A stretch of 64,000 bases of DNA from Sinomicrobium oceani (lineage in GTDB: Bacteria > Bacteroidota > Bacteroidia > Flavobacteriales > Flavobacteriaceae). This document shows positions 8,011 through 15,952 of the stretch, one piece after another. Position 1 is the stretch's first letter. Each line of letters begins with the position of its first letter. A program made the position numbers and the translations under genes. The stretch covers positions 186,001-250,000 of the forward strand of contig NZ_FPJE01000001.1 in NCBI RefSeq assembly GCF_900119185.1, given 5' to 3'. The notes beneath the pieces are model-generated. The model was not told where the DNA came from. It saw nothing but the letters and a program-made list of their open reading frames with translations, and searched no databases.

Positions 8011-9354
8011 TCAGAAAATAAGACTCATTACCGTACCTTCACCGGGATGGCTCCGCACCTGTATTTTGCCTTTATGAAGTAGCATGATCTGTTTGCAAAG
8101 GCTGAGCCCTACCCCGCTCCCCTTCTTTTTGGTGCTGAAAAACGGAACAAATATATGATCGAGGACTTCTTCGGGTATTCCCCTGCCATTATCCGATACC
8201 AGGATCAGGGTATTCCCGTCGAGATCGCGATCGGCACTAACGGTAATTCTCGCCTCCATTCTACCTTCGCATGCATCCATAGCGTTGATGATAAGGTTGA
8301 TCAATACCTGTTCGATCAGGTGCGCATCCATATCTGCTTCGATATCCTGAGGTTCTGTCTTATAATCCACAGCGATATTGCGGGCCAGAAGGGAGGGGTA
8401 CATCAGTTTATCGATGTTTCGGAACAGCCCGGCTATGCCTACCCGGCTCGTGTTCAGGCTGGTTACTTTGTTGAGACTGCGGTAGGTTTTTGCAAACTTC
8501 ATCAGCCCTTCACTTCGTTTCTTGATACTCTCTATCCCCATATACAGATCTTCCATCTCCAGCGGGTGGGACTCCGGCAACTCTATAGCCATTTGTACAT
8601 TGGACTTCAGTGTTTCGGCCAGTGATGATATAGGCGCTATGGAATTCATGATCTCGTGGGTCATGACACTGAGCAGTTTTTTCCAGGCATCGGACTCGTT
8701 ACGGTTGAGGGTGTCTTCTATATTCTGTAAGACAACCAGCTTAAAGGTATCTTCTCCGACCTGAAATACGGCATTGGAAACCAGCATTTTGTTCTTCTGG
8801 CTTCCGGCATCTACGGTCACGGAGCTTTCTCTGGGATGGTCGGTTTCGAAAATACCCTGGTAAAGTTGCGGTTTCCTCGTAGCTATAAAACTTATATTTT
8901 TAATCGTCGGAATATCGAGATGTTTCCGGATCGATTCATTATCCCATAATATATTTCCGGTGTTCCGGTTATAGGCCATTATCCCTACATCGACCATTTC
9001 CAGTATTTTGTGCAGATAGAGGTATTGACGTTCCTTATCGCTGTTCATCTCTTTTATCGTGCGGTTTACTTCATTAAATCCGCGGTGAAGCTGGTCGAGG
9101 TCTCCCGCCCCTCCTTTTTCGGGATACCACCGGGAAAAATCGCGGTATTTAACGGCCTCGAAAAAATCGTTGATGGCATTAAACCGCTTTACACAAAATG
9201 TGTAGAGAAGATAGACGCTGTATATACTGATGGCACCGAGTGGAATACTGTAATAGACGGATACTCTTTCTATCGCGAAAGCAAGTGCTACCCATGATGC
9301 TATGAGCATGCTTATTCGCAGTAAGAGGGACATTTTGTAAGGTCTAAAGGTCAT
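8011..9354 (-). CDS. Membrane sensor histidine kinase, partner of the NtrC-type regulator
   Basis: A protein of 447 residues. Two membrane segments (about 8-27 and 32-52) with almost no periplasmic loop are followed by a PAS-like region (about 105-215) and the kinase core. The H-box is LSVMTHEIMNSIAPISS with His233 as the phosphorylation site; the N-box is INLIINAMDAC; the G1/F/G2 boxes are VSDNGRGIPEE, IFVPFFSTKKK and GSGVGLSLCKQI. The gene overlaps the response-regulator gene by 11 bases, so they are co-translated. The lack of an external sensing domain suggests it senses membrane state or a partner protein. The adjacent permease array is its most likely target through the regulator; this is inferred. 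Confidence 0.93.
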   Translation of the reverse strand: MTFRPYKMSLLLRISMLIASWVALAFAIERVSVYYSIPLGAISIYSVYLLYTFCVKRFNAINDFFEAVKYRDFSRWYPEKGGAGDLDQLHRGFNEVNRTIKEMNSDKERQYLYLHKILEMVDVGIMAYNRNTGNILWDNESIRKHLDIPTIKNISFIATRKPQLYQGIFETDHPRESSVTVDAGSQKNKMLVSNAVFQVGEDTFKLVVLQNIEDTLNRNESDAWKKLLSVMTHEIMNSIAPISSLAETLKSNVQMAIELPESHPLEMEDLYMGIESIKKRSEGLMKFAKTYRSLNKVTSLNTSRVGIAGLFRNIDKLMYPSLLARNIAVDYKTEPQDIEADMDAHLIEQVLINLIINAMDACEGRMEARITVSADRDLDGNTLILVSDNGRGIPEEVLDHIFVPFFSTKKKGSGVGLSLCKQIMLLHKGKIQVRSHPGEGTVMSLIF

Positions 9355-10690
9355 ATTTATGAAGTCTTCGGTAAAGAGCTGCCCGGGTTATTCCGAGTTC
9401 TTTGGCAGACCTGGAAATATTGCCGTTATTTTTTTCGACCACCTTGAGAATGGTATTTCTCTCGATGTTTTCCAGGTTCAGGTCCCGTGGTGCTTCGGGT
9501 TGCCGGTGCTTCTCTATGGGCGAAAAAACCAGGTCGGCTGCATAGAGTACATCGCTTTCGGCCATAATCACTGCCCGTTCCAGGGCATATTGCAATTCCC
9601 GTACGTTACCCGGAAAGGGATAATCCTGCAATTTTTCCGTAAATGTCTTATCCAGTGTAAAGGGTTCCTTCATATATTTCTCGGCATAACGCCTTACAAA
9701 ATGGGATGCGAGCAACCGGATATCTTTCCCTCGCTCCCGAAGTGGCGGCACGGTAATCTCTACGGTATTGATACGGTAGATAAGATCCTTACGAAACCTG
9801 CTCTCATCGGCCAGTTCGGAAATTTCGGTATTCGTGGCACAGATCAGGCGTATGTCTACCGGAACAGTTTCGTTAGATCCCAAAGGGGTGATATACCTGT
9901 TCTGCAATACGGTGAGCAGCCTTGCCTGTTGCTGCAGGCTGATATTACCAATCTCATCGAGAAATAGCGTACCCCCGGATGCGGCTTCAAACCTGCCTTT
10001 ACGATCTTCCCGCGCATCGGTAAATGCTCCTTTTTTGTACCCGAACAACTCACTTTCGAAAAGAGAAGGTGTCAGTGCGCCGAGGTCTACTTTGACAAAC
10101 GGTCCGTTTTTACGCAGGGAGTTTTCGTGCAGTGCCCTCGCGATCAGATCTTTTCCAGTTCCGTTTTCCCCGAGGATCAGCACGTTGGCATCGGTGGGAG
10201 CTACTTTTTGCAGTTTCAGAAAGACATCACGTATCACATCACTTTCCCCCAGCATTTTATCGCCCTGCAACTGCAATGGCTTTACTGCCGGTTTCCGCAC
10301 CTTTTTCCTGTCGAGCAGGTCCTGTACCGATTGCAGTATTTTTTCGTTCTTCCAGGGTTTCACCAGGAAATCGGAAGCTCCTTCTTTGAGCGACCTGATG
10401 GCCAGGTCTATATCCCCGTACGCGGTAATGAGAATCACATCGGTTTTATCATCCGCCTCCCTGATCTTGCGCAACCAGAACAAGCCTTCGTTCCCGGTAT
10501 TCACCAGGCCGTTAAAATTCATATCAAGAATAATGACATCAAACTTCGATGTACCCAGGATCGACAGAATATGGTCGGGTTTCTTTTCGGTCACGACCTC
10601 TTTTACTTTCGATTTGAACAACAACCGCATGGCTGTCAGCACATCGGTATCATCGTCAATGACTAATATACGGGCGTCTTTTAGCTGCAT
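9344..10690 (-). CDS. NtrC-family sigma-54-dependent response regulator
   Basis: A protein of 448 residues with the full three-domain order. The receiver domain (1-125) has acidic residues DDD at 12-14 and phospho-acceptor Asp56 in VIILDMNF. The AAA+ domain (about 147-385) has Walker A GENGTGKD, the sigma-54 contact loop GAFTDA (the classical motif is GAFTGA) and GGTLFLDEIGN. The C-terminal Fis-type HTH is NISRSAKELGITRAALYRRL. Such proteins bind upstream sites as oligomers and use ATP to open sigma-54 promoters. The gene is transcribed away from the permease array, about 720 bases from the adaptor start. Matched candidate binding sites occur at 11295-11322 and 30961-30987. Confidence 0.95.
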   Translation of the reverse strand: MQLKDARILVIDDDTDVLTAMRLLFKSKVKEVVTEKKPDHILSILGTSKFDVIILDMNFNGLVNTGNEGLFWLRKIREADDKTDVILITAYGDIDLAIRSLKEGASDFLVKPWKNEKILQSVQDLLDRKKVRKPAVKPLQLQGDKMLGESDVIRDVFLKLQKVAPTDANVLILGENGTGKDLIARALHENSLRKNGPFVKVDLGALTPSLFESELFGYKKGAFTDAREDRKGRFEAASGGTLFLDEIGNISLQQQARLLTVLQNRYITPLGSNETVPVDIRLICATNTEISELADESRFRKDLIYRINTVEITVPPLRERGKDIRLLASHFVRRYAEKYMKEPFTLDKTFTEKLQDYPFPGNVRELQYALERAVIMAESDVLYAADLVFSPIEKHRQPEAPRDLNLENIERNTILKVVEKNNGNISRSAKELGITRAALYRRLHKYDL

Positions 10691-10727
10691 CCTTATATCA
10701 TTTAAACTCTTTCTTCTTTAGTTGTTG

Positions 10728-10766
10728 CACAAAGAAACACAGAGCAAACACAGAGATTCACAAAAC
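10728..10766. repeat. CACAGAG-type repeat, left flank of the GxxExxY gene
   Basis: The plus strand reads CACAAAG, AAACACAGAG, CAAACACAGAG, ATTCAC. The same words occur in inverted orientation at 11166-11202, so the GxxExxY gene sits between degenerate inverted repeats. Confidence 0.6.
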
Positions 10767-10773
10767 ATGTTCT

Positions 10774-11148
10774 TTATGTATTTATAAGCCTTTTTATATT
10801 ATTCTTTAATATCTTACTATGAAAATTCATTAACAAGCCTAAAGGATAATTCCCCAATCTCAGATAAGTCAGGACCTGAGCAATATGGACATCCGTAAAA
10901 CACTCCACTGTTTTTAATTCTATCACCAGCTTATTTTCTATTAAAAGATCTATTCGGTAACCATGGTCCAGCTTAATATCCTTATAAACTATGGGCAATA
11001 TTTTTTCTCTTTCTACAAAAAATCCTCCTTTTTTTATCTCGTAGAATAAACATTCCTGATAAGCAGATTCCAGAAGTCCCGGTCCTAATTGACGATGTAC
11101 TTCCATGGCGAGACCTATCACTTTATAAGAAAGGTTATTTATATCCAT
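10774..11148 (-). CDS. GxxExxY protein (PD-(D/E)XK nuclease-like)
   Basis: A protein of 124 residues with the defining motif GLLESAY (Gly-x-x-Glu-x-x-Tyr) inside HRQLGPGLLESAYQECLFYE. The core YRIDLLIENKLVIELKTVE matches the D...(D/E)xK pattern of PD-(D/E)XK nuclease folds (PF13366-like). The C-terminus contains QVLTYLRLGNYPLGLLMNF, also family-typical. The biochemical role is not established; family members are scattered in bacterial genomes and behave like dispersed cassettes. It lies between the regulator gene and the permease array, and degenerate inverted repeats flank it, so it may have been inserted here. It has no evident link to transport. Confidence 0.88.
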   Translation of the reverse strand: MDINNLSYKVIGLAMEVHRQLGPGLLESAYQECLFYEIKKGGFFVEREKILPIVYKDIKLDHGYRIDLLIENKLVIELKTVECFTDVHIAQVLTYLRLGNYPLGLLMNFHSKILKNNIKRLINT

Positions 11149-11165
11149 AAGACTATCAGCAAAAT

Positions 11166-11202
11166 CCGTGTATCTCTGTGTCTACTTTGTGAAACTCTGT
11201 GT
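11166..11202. repeat. CACAGAG-type repeat, right flank of the GxxExxY gene
   Basis: Read on the minus strand: ACACAGAG, TTTCACAAAG, TAGACACAGAG, ATACACGG. This is the inverted counterpart of the left flank at 10728-10766. Confidence 0.6.
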
Positions 11203-11294
11203 TATAGCTCATCTCTACAATATTACAATATAATCCCCTTTAATGAAAAAAGTACCATCCCTAATTTCCCGGAGCACAAAAGTGTATTGCCAGC

Positions 11295-11401
11295 GAACAT
11301 AAAGTGTATCGAAACCGAACACCTTTTCTATTTAAAAAAGAATCAACAAACTATAAAACAGCATTTTATGTTTTTGGCACGATAATGATGGATGGATATA
11401 C
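11295..11401 (+). promoter_or_regulatory. Promoter region A of the permease array: activator site plus sigma-54-like -24 element
   Basis: GAACATAAAGTGT at 11295-11307 and a further half-site GAACAC at 11317-11322 lie upstream of TATGTTTTTGGCACGATAA (11367-11385). Taking GG at 11376-11377 as the -24 of a sigma-54 promoter, transcription would start near 11401 and the activator site would lie at about -106 to -79, normal for NtrC-type enhancers. The -12 position reads AT instead of GC, so sigma-54 use is not proven. The whole arrangement recurs with the same 81-base spacing at 30961-31067. Confidence 0.55.
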
Positions 11402-11414
11402 CAAATTGCACTTT

Positions 11415-12665
11415 ATGGATATTCCGATTACAAAGAAACGCTTTACGACTTCCCGTATCCTGATGCTCGGGGGAGGTGTGCTGCTTCTCACCCTTATTAT
11501 ATTTATAATCATTTCCTCTTCCGGAGGGTCCAAACTCAATGTGGAAACGGAGCGCATCACGATAAGTGATGTCAAGCAAGGCGTTTTTCAGGAGAACATT
11601 CCGGTAAACGGTATCGTCCTCCCTATTACGACTATCTATCTCGATGCTGTGGAGGGCGGACGTGTAGAAGAAAAATTCGTTGAGGATGGTGCTGTCATGA
11701 AGGCCGGAGATCCTATACTCCGTCTCTCGAATACCGACCTGGAACTCAGCCTGGTCAACCAGGAAACGGCCGTTTACAACCTGCTCACCCAAATGCAGAT
11801 ACAGCAGAATGCTGCCAGGCAAAATACCATAAACCGTCTCAACCAGCTTACGGATGTGGATAACAGCCTGGTGGAAGCCAAAAGGGTTTACGAACTAAAC
11901 AACAGGCTTTACGAGGAAAAAGCGGTCGGAAAACAGGAACTACTGGAATCGGAGAACAACTATAAGTATCAGAAAGAACGGATGAAACTGGCCCGGGAAG
12001 TCGTAAAACAGGATTCCATGGCATCCCGGCAGGAGTTGAACCAGGCGGAAAGTTCGTATAACCGTACCCGTAATGCCCTTGATCTGATGCGTAAAAAAGT
12101 AGGCGACCTTGTGGTACGTGCCCCGGTAGACGGACAACTGACCTCTCTGGATGCCGAAATCGGGCAATCCAAAACCAAGGGAGAACGACTCGGACAGATC
12201 GATGTACTCAGCGGATACAAAGTACGGGCCGATATTGATGAGCATTATATTTCGAGAATTTACACCGGGCAATTCGGTTCTTTTAACTTCCGGAATACCG
12301 CTTATACGTTATCTATTAAAAAAGTATATACCCAGGTGACCAACGGGCGGTTCCAGGTAGATATGCATTTCGAAGGGGAAGTCCCCGAAGGTATCCGAAG
12401 GGGGCAGACCCTGCAGATCCGGCTGGCTTTGAGCCAGGAGAAAGAGGCTCTGCTCCTTGCCAAAGGCGGTTTTTTCCAGAAAACAGGTGGAAACTGGGTA
12501 TTTAAAGTCAGCGAAGATGGCAAGACCGCTTACCGGCAACCTATACGACTGGGAAGCCAGAATACGGAATATTACGAAGTCCTGGAAGGATTACAGCCGG
12601 GAGACCGGGTAATCACTTCCGGATATGATAACTTTGGGGATATACAGGAACTGGTTTTGAATTAG
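11415..12665 (+). CDS. Periplasmic adaptor (MacA/HlyD family) of the permease array
   Basis: A protein of 416 residues from the ATG at 11415 (MDIPITKKRFTTSRI). An in-frame ATG at 11385 lies inside the proposed promoter element, so 11415 is preferred. One membrane segment is at about residues 16-38. The barrel-sandwich half-motif GGRVEEKFVEDGAVMKAGD, a coiled-coil hairpin (about 110-215), the second half VVRAPVDGQLTSLDAEIGQS, a beta-barrel, and a C-terminal membrane-proximal domain ending YEVLEGLQPGDRVITSGYD follow. It is the only adaptor in the 24-kb array, so it presumably couples the permeases to the TolC-family channel at the far end. A GC-rich hairpin separates it from the ATPase gene. 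Confidence 0.9.
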   Translation: MDIPITKKRFTTSRILMLGGGVLLLTLIIFIIISSSGGSKLNVETERITISDVKQGVFQENIPVNGIVLPITTIYLDAVEGGRVEEKFVEDGAVMKAGDPILRLSNTDLELSLVNQETAVYNLLTQMQIQQNAARQNTINRLNQLTDVDNSLVEAKRVYELNNRLYEEKAVGKQELLESENNYKYQKERMKLAREVVKQDSMASRQELNQAESSYNRTRNALDLMRKKVGDLVVRAPVDGQLTSLDAEIGQSKTKGERLGQIDVLSGYKVRADIDEHYISRIYTGQFGSFNFRNTAYTLSIKKVYTQVTNGRFQVDMHFEGEVPEGIRRGQTLQIRLALSQEKEALLLAKGGFFQKTGGNWVFKVSEDGKTAYRQPIRLGSQNTEYYEVLEGLQPGDRVITSGYDNFGDIQELVLN

Positions 12666-12666
12666 G

Positions 12667-12742
12667 CCCCCCTGCCCCCCTCAAGGGGGAAAAAAGTTCC
12701 TCTAAAAGAGAGATAGATATCCCCCCTTGAGGGGGCAGGGGG
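12667..12742. repeat. GC-rich long inverted repeat (REP-like hairpin)
   Basis: CCCCCCTGCCCCCCTCAAGG (12667-12686, extending to 12689) is mirrored by CCCCTTGAGGGGGCAGGGGG (12723-12742), giving arms of about 22 bases around a 31-base spacer. Similar C-tract/G-tract hairpins are common between flavobacterial genes. Here it lies inside a likely operon, between adaptor and ATPase, where the RNA hairpin could stabilise or attenuate the transcript. Confidence 0.75.
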
Positions 12743-12790
12743 TGTCTCAGTAGTAAAACACAATCTTAAAAAAGACAAAAACAAACATCC

Positions 12791-13468
12791 ATGATAAAAA
12801 TAACCGACTTAGAAAAATATTACCGTACGGAAGAAGTACAGACTGTAGCACTAAACAAGCTTTCGTTTGACGTTCGGGAAGGAGAATTTGTAGCTATTAT
12901 GGGGCCGTCGGGATGTGGGAAATCTACACTGCTGAATATCCTGGGCCTGCTGGATGATCCGGACGGAGGAAGCTTTATTTTTAACGGTATCGAAGTTTCC
13001 GGTTTTAACGAACGAAAACGGGCCAATCTGCGCAAGCACAATATCGGTTTTGTTTTTCAGAGCTTTAACCTCATCGACGAACTCACCGTTTATGAGAATG
13101 TCGAACTGCCGCTTATCTATACCGGGGTTAAAGCGACAGACCGGAAAAACAGGGTGCATGAAGTTCTGGAGAAAATGCAGATCATGCACCGCAGAAACCA
13201 TTTTCCTCAACAACTCTCCGGGGGGCAGCAGCAACGGGTAGCCGTAGCACGTGCCGTGGTAAACAACCCGAAACTAATCCTGGCGGATGAGCCTACCGGA
13301 AACCTGGACAGCAGTAACGGTAATGAGGTCATGGACCTCCTTACGGAACTCAACCAGCAGGGAACTACCATTATTATGGTAACGCACAGCGAACACGATG
13401 CCAAATTCAGTCATCGCATCATAAGAATGCTGGACGGGCAGAAAGTAACCGAAAATGTATTAGTCTGA
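12791..13468 (+). CDS. MacB/LolD-type ABC ATPase, first of the array
   Basis: A protein of 225 residues, a stand-alone ATPase of the MacB/LolD/FtsE type. Walker A is GPSGCGKST (about 37-45), the Q-loop is in [20 protein letters not shown], the signature is [16 protein letters not shown], Walker B is [13 protein letters not shown] and the H-loop is MVTHSEHDA. All catalytic residues are present. In type VII (MacB-like) systems such ATPases power conformational changes that move substrates on the periplasmic side instead of carrying them across the inner membrane. It lies 40 bases before permease 1. It and the ATPase at 33560 are the only two energisers for eight permeases in this locus. Confidence 0.95.
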   Translation: MIKITDLEKYYRTEEVQTVALNKLSFDVREGEFVAIMGPSGCGKSTLLNILGLLDDPDGGSFIFNGIEVSGFNERKRANLRKHNIGFVFQSFNLIDELTVYENVELPLIYTGVKATDRKNRVHEVLEKMQIMHRRNHFPQQLSGGQQQRVAVARAVVNNPKLILADEPTGNLDSSNGNEVMDLLTELNQQGTTIIMVTHSEHDAKFSHRIIRMLDGQKVTENVLV

Positions 13469-13508
13469 ACATTGATCACCTCCATCATCCACCAAAAAAC
13501 AACAGTTT

Positions 13509-15941
13509 ATGCTTCGGAATTACTTTAAGATAGCCTGGCGGAATCTTTGGAAAAAAAAGATATATACCTCAATTAATATCCTGGGATTGGGCATAGGGAT
13601 GGCGTGTTGCTTATTAATAGCCATCTATGTTCAGGATGAGTTGTCTTATGATAAATATCACACCAATACAAACCGGATATACCGGGTTGTCCATGCCGAA
13701 ACCTATGGTGAAGACCTCAAAAATACAGCACCTCCTGCTCCGGGTGAATTTGCTGTCTGGGGTAATGCACCTGTGGGACCGGCTTTGAGAGCTGATTTTC
13801 CCGAAGTAGAAGAAGTCGTCCAGTTTTCGGGCAGAGCCGATATTTTATTAAGGTATGGAGATAAGAACTTTCAGGAAGAGGGTATATTCTTTGCCGATGC
13901 CGCTGTCTTTGATCTTTTTAGCTGGAAATTCATTGCCGGCAACCCAAAAACCGCACTTGAAGATCCGTATAGTATAGTATTGCCGGAAAGTACGGCAAAA
14001 AAGTATTTTGGAGAAGAAAATCCCATTGGAAAAACGCTCGAAGGCTCGTCTGCCCCGGGCAGGGCCAATGCCGGAAATTATAGAGTAACCGGTGTTATAG
14101 AAGATATACCGGAAAATTCGCATTTTAATTTTCCCGCACTTTTATCCATGAATACCTTCCGGAAATCCAGGGAAGATATATTTGACATGTGGGGATATGT
14201 AGATTTTTATACCTATCTACTGGTTTCCGAAAATTTTAGCATCGAAGCGTTTGAAAAAAAGATCCCGGATTTTATAACACGCAGACGTGGTATTTCCCCC
14301 GATTCCAAATACACTATTGCATTAGAACCCTTGTCTGACGTATACCTTAAATCTGAAGCGGGAAGACAACCCGGCGATACGGGAAGCCTGCCCAATATTT
14401 ATATTTTCTCCTTAATCGGATTATTTATACTGGCCATTGCCTGTATCAATTTTATGAACCTTTCGACGGCACGGTCCCTGGAAAGGGCCAGGGAGGTAGG
14501 CATTCGGAAAACTGTTGGCGCTGCCCGAAAAAACCTGATCTTTCAATTTTTGAGTGAATCTGTCTTGATTGTGACTTTTGCCGCTTTTTTAGCCTTGTTT
14601 TTTGTCTTTATAGCATTGCCTTTTGTTGCCGACCTGACCGAAAAGAATTTCAGAAGTGTCGATCTGTTCAACTGGCAATCGGCCCTCGTTTACCTTTGTA
14701 TCATATTCGGACTGGGTCTCCTCTCCGGAATTTATCCTGCTATGGTCCTTTCCGGTTTTAAACCCGCCCTGATCCTTAAAGGGATATCCAACACCCACAC
14801 CAAAGGAGCAGCATTGAGAAAAGGCCTGGTCATTTTTCAGTTTAGTCTTTCCATAATCCTTATTATCGGTACCTGTATTGTTTTTACACAAATGGGGTAT
14901 TTATTAGATAAAGACCTCGGTTTTGACCGGGAACAAATGCTTGTTATAGATTATAATTACGATGGCAGGGTTAATAATAAAATCGAAACATTAAAAAATA
15001 CATTTAATCATTTGCCGGAAATATCCTCGGTGGCAGCAGCGAGAACTGTGCCCGGGAGTTATTTCCCGAATGCCGGGACCACTATCGAATCACAAGAAGG
15101 AACTATGGCTCTTAATGTACCCGCAATTTATGAAGTAGATGTGGACTTTATTCATCATTTTGACCTGGAACTGGCTGCCGGACGGGCTTATTCCCGCGAT
15201 TTTCCCGTAGATACCATACAATCCCTGGTAATTAATGAGGCGACTGCAAGACTTTACGGGTATAGTAATCCTGGTGATATTATAGGCAAGAGATTTCAAC
15301 AATGGGGAAGAGAGGGAAAAGTTATAGGCGTAGTAAAGGATTTTAATTACCTTTCCTTACACCAAAACATAGAACCCCTGACGCTCAGGCTTGCGCCATC
15401 GGAATGCCGTTATCTGACCCTGAAGGTTACCACAAGCGATCTGCCTGCTGCGATAGCCAGGATAAAAGATGTATGGACCCATGCCGTACCACATCGCCCG
15501 TTCTTGTACAAATTCCTCGATGAAGATTTTAACAGACAATACCAGGCAGACTTCAGGTTCAGAAAGCTGTTTACTATTTTTTCATGTCTGGCTATATTCA
15601 TAGCATGTCTCGGACTTTTCGGACTGGCCAGCTATACTGCAGAACAGCGCACTAAGGAAATAGGTATCCGTAAGGTGCTGGGAGCATCTGTGACTAATGT
15701 AGTAATGCTCCTTTCCAAAGACTTTATAAAACTGGTAGTTATCGCCATTGTCATAGCATCTCCTCTCGCCTGGTATGCCATGACACGCTGGCTGGAAGAT
15801 TTTGCCTACCGTATAGAACTGCAATGGTGGATGTTTACCCTGGCGGGTATAGCTGCAATAACCATCGCTTTGCTTACGGTAAGCGGCCAATCCATAAAAG
15901 CCGCAACTACAAACCCCGTAAAAAGCCTGCGAACCGAATAA
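13509..15941 (+). CDS. MacB/FtsX-type ABC permease 1 of 8
   Basis: A protein of 810 residues starting MLRNYFKIAWRNLWKKK. It is a double-module permease: N-terminal TM (about 20-42), MacB-type periplasmic domain (about 50-285), three TMs beginning IYIFSLIGLFILAIACINFM (about 297), coupling helix REVGIRKTVGAARKN, then a second module with TM at 438-459, periplasmic domain to about 685, and three TMs at 687-708, 738-757 and 772-795. The second coupling helix is TKEIGIRKVLGASVTNV. It ends NPVKSLRTE, a tail repeated with variation in all eight copies. The C-terminal 170 residues are very close to permease 3. It is presumed to work with the adjacent ATPases and adaptor; the substrate is unknown. 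Confidence 0.93.
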   Translation: MLRNYFKIAWRNLWKKKIYTSINILGLGIGMACCLLIAIYVQDELSYDKYHTNTNRIYRVVHAETYGEDLKNTAPPAPGEFAVWGNAPVGPALRADFPEVEEVVQFSGRADILLRYGDKNFQEEGIFFADAAVFDLFSWKFIAGNPKTALEDPYSIVLPESTAKKYFGEENPIGKTLEGSSAPGRANAGNYRVTGVIEDIPENSHFNFPALLSMNTFRKSREDIFDMWGYVDFYTYLLVSENFSIEAFEKKIPDFITRRRGISPDSKYTIALEPLSDVYLKSEAGRQPGDTGSLPNIYIFSLIGLFILAIACINFMNLSTARSLERAREVGIRKTVGAARKNLIFQFLSESVLIVTFAAFLALFFVFIALPFVADLTEKNFRSVDLFNWQSALVYLCIIFGLGLLSGIYPAMVLSGFKPALILKGISNTHTKGAALRKGLVIFQFSLSIILIIGTCIVFTQMGYLLDKDLGFDREQMLVIDYNYDGRVNNKIETLKNTFNHLPEISSVAAARTVPGSYFPNAGTTIESQEGTMALNVPAIYEVDVDFIHHFDLELAAGRAYSRDFPVDTIQSLVINEATARLYGYSNPGDIIGKRFQQWGREGKVIGVVKDFNYLSLHQNIEPLTLRLAPSECRYLTLKVTTSDLPAAIARIKDVWTHAVPHRPFLYKFLDEDFNRQYQADFRFRKLFTIFSCLAIFIACLGLFGLASYTAEQRTKEIGIRKVLGASVTNVVMLLSKDFIKLVVIAIVIASPLAWYAMTRWLEDFAYRIELQWWMFTLAGIAAITIALLTVSGQSIKAATTNPVKSLRTE

Positions 15942-15952
15942 ATCGACCTGTT

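Noticed and set aside
9834-10721. 295-codon open frame antisense to the response-regulator gene
   Set aside because: Ser-rich, low-complexity product; the other strand encodes all NtrC domains.
10769-10774. GAACAT half-site (minus strand) upstream of the regulator gene, possible autoregulation
   Set aside because: Only one half-site, partly overlapping the GxxExxY end, with no TTGGC element at the right distance.
10856-10868. AATCTCAGATAAG, similar to the 52.7-kb direct repeat
   Set aside because: Single copy inside the GxxExxY coding sequence, encoding conserved residues of that protein, without a paired copy at 21 bases.
11367-11377. TATGTTTTTGG as a housekeeping -7 element
   Set aside because: It lacks the exact TAnnTTTG spacing, and no TTG is present at -33. 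It is kept only as an alternative to the sigma-54 reading, because the -12 box is poor too.
11304-11414. Longer start for the adaptor gene
   Set aside because: The extra codons cover the proposed promoter and activator half-sites, and the family start fits MDIPITKKR at 11415.
15824-15952. Upstream extension of permease 2 overlapping permease 1
   Set aside because: The extra 43 residues have no counterpart in the other seven permeases, which all start at the MIxNYxKIA motif.
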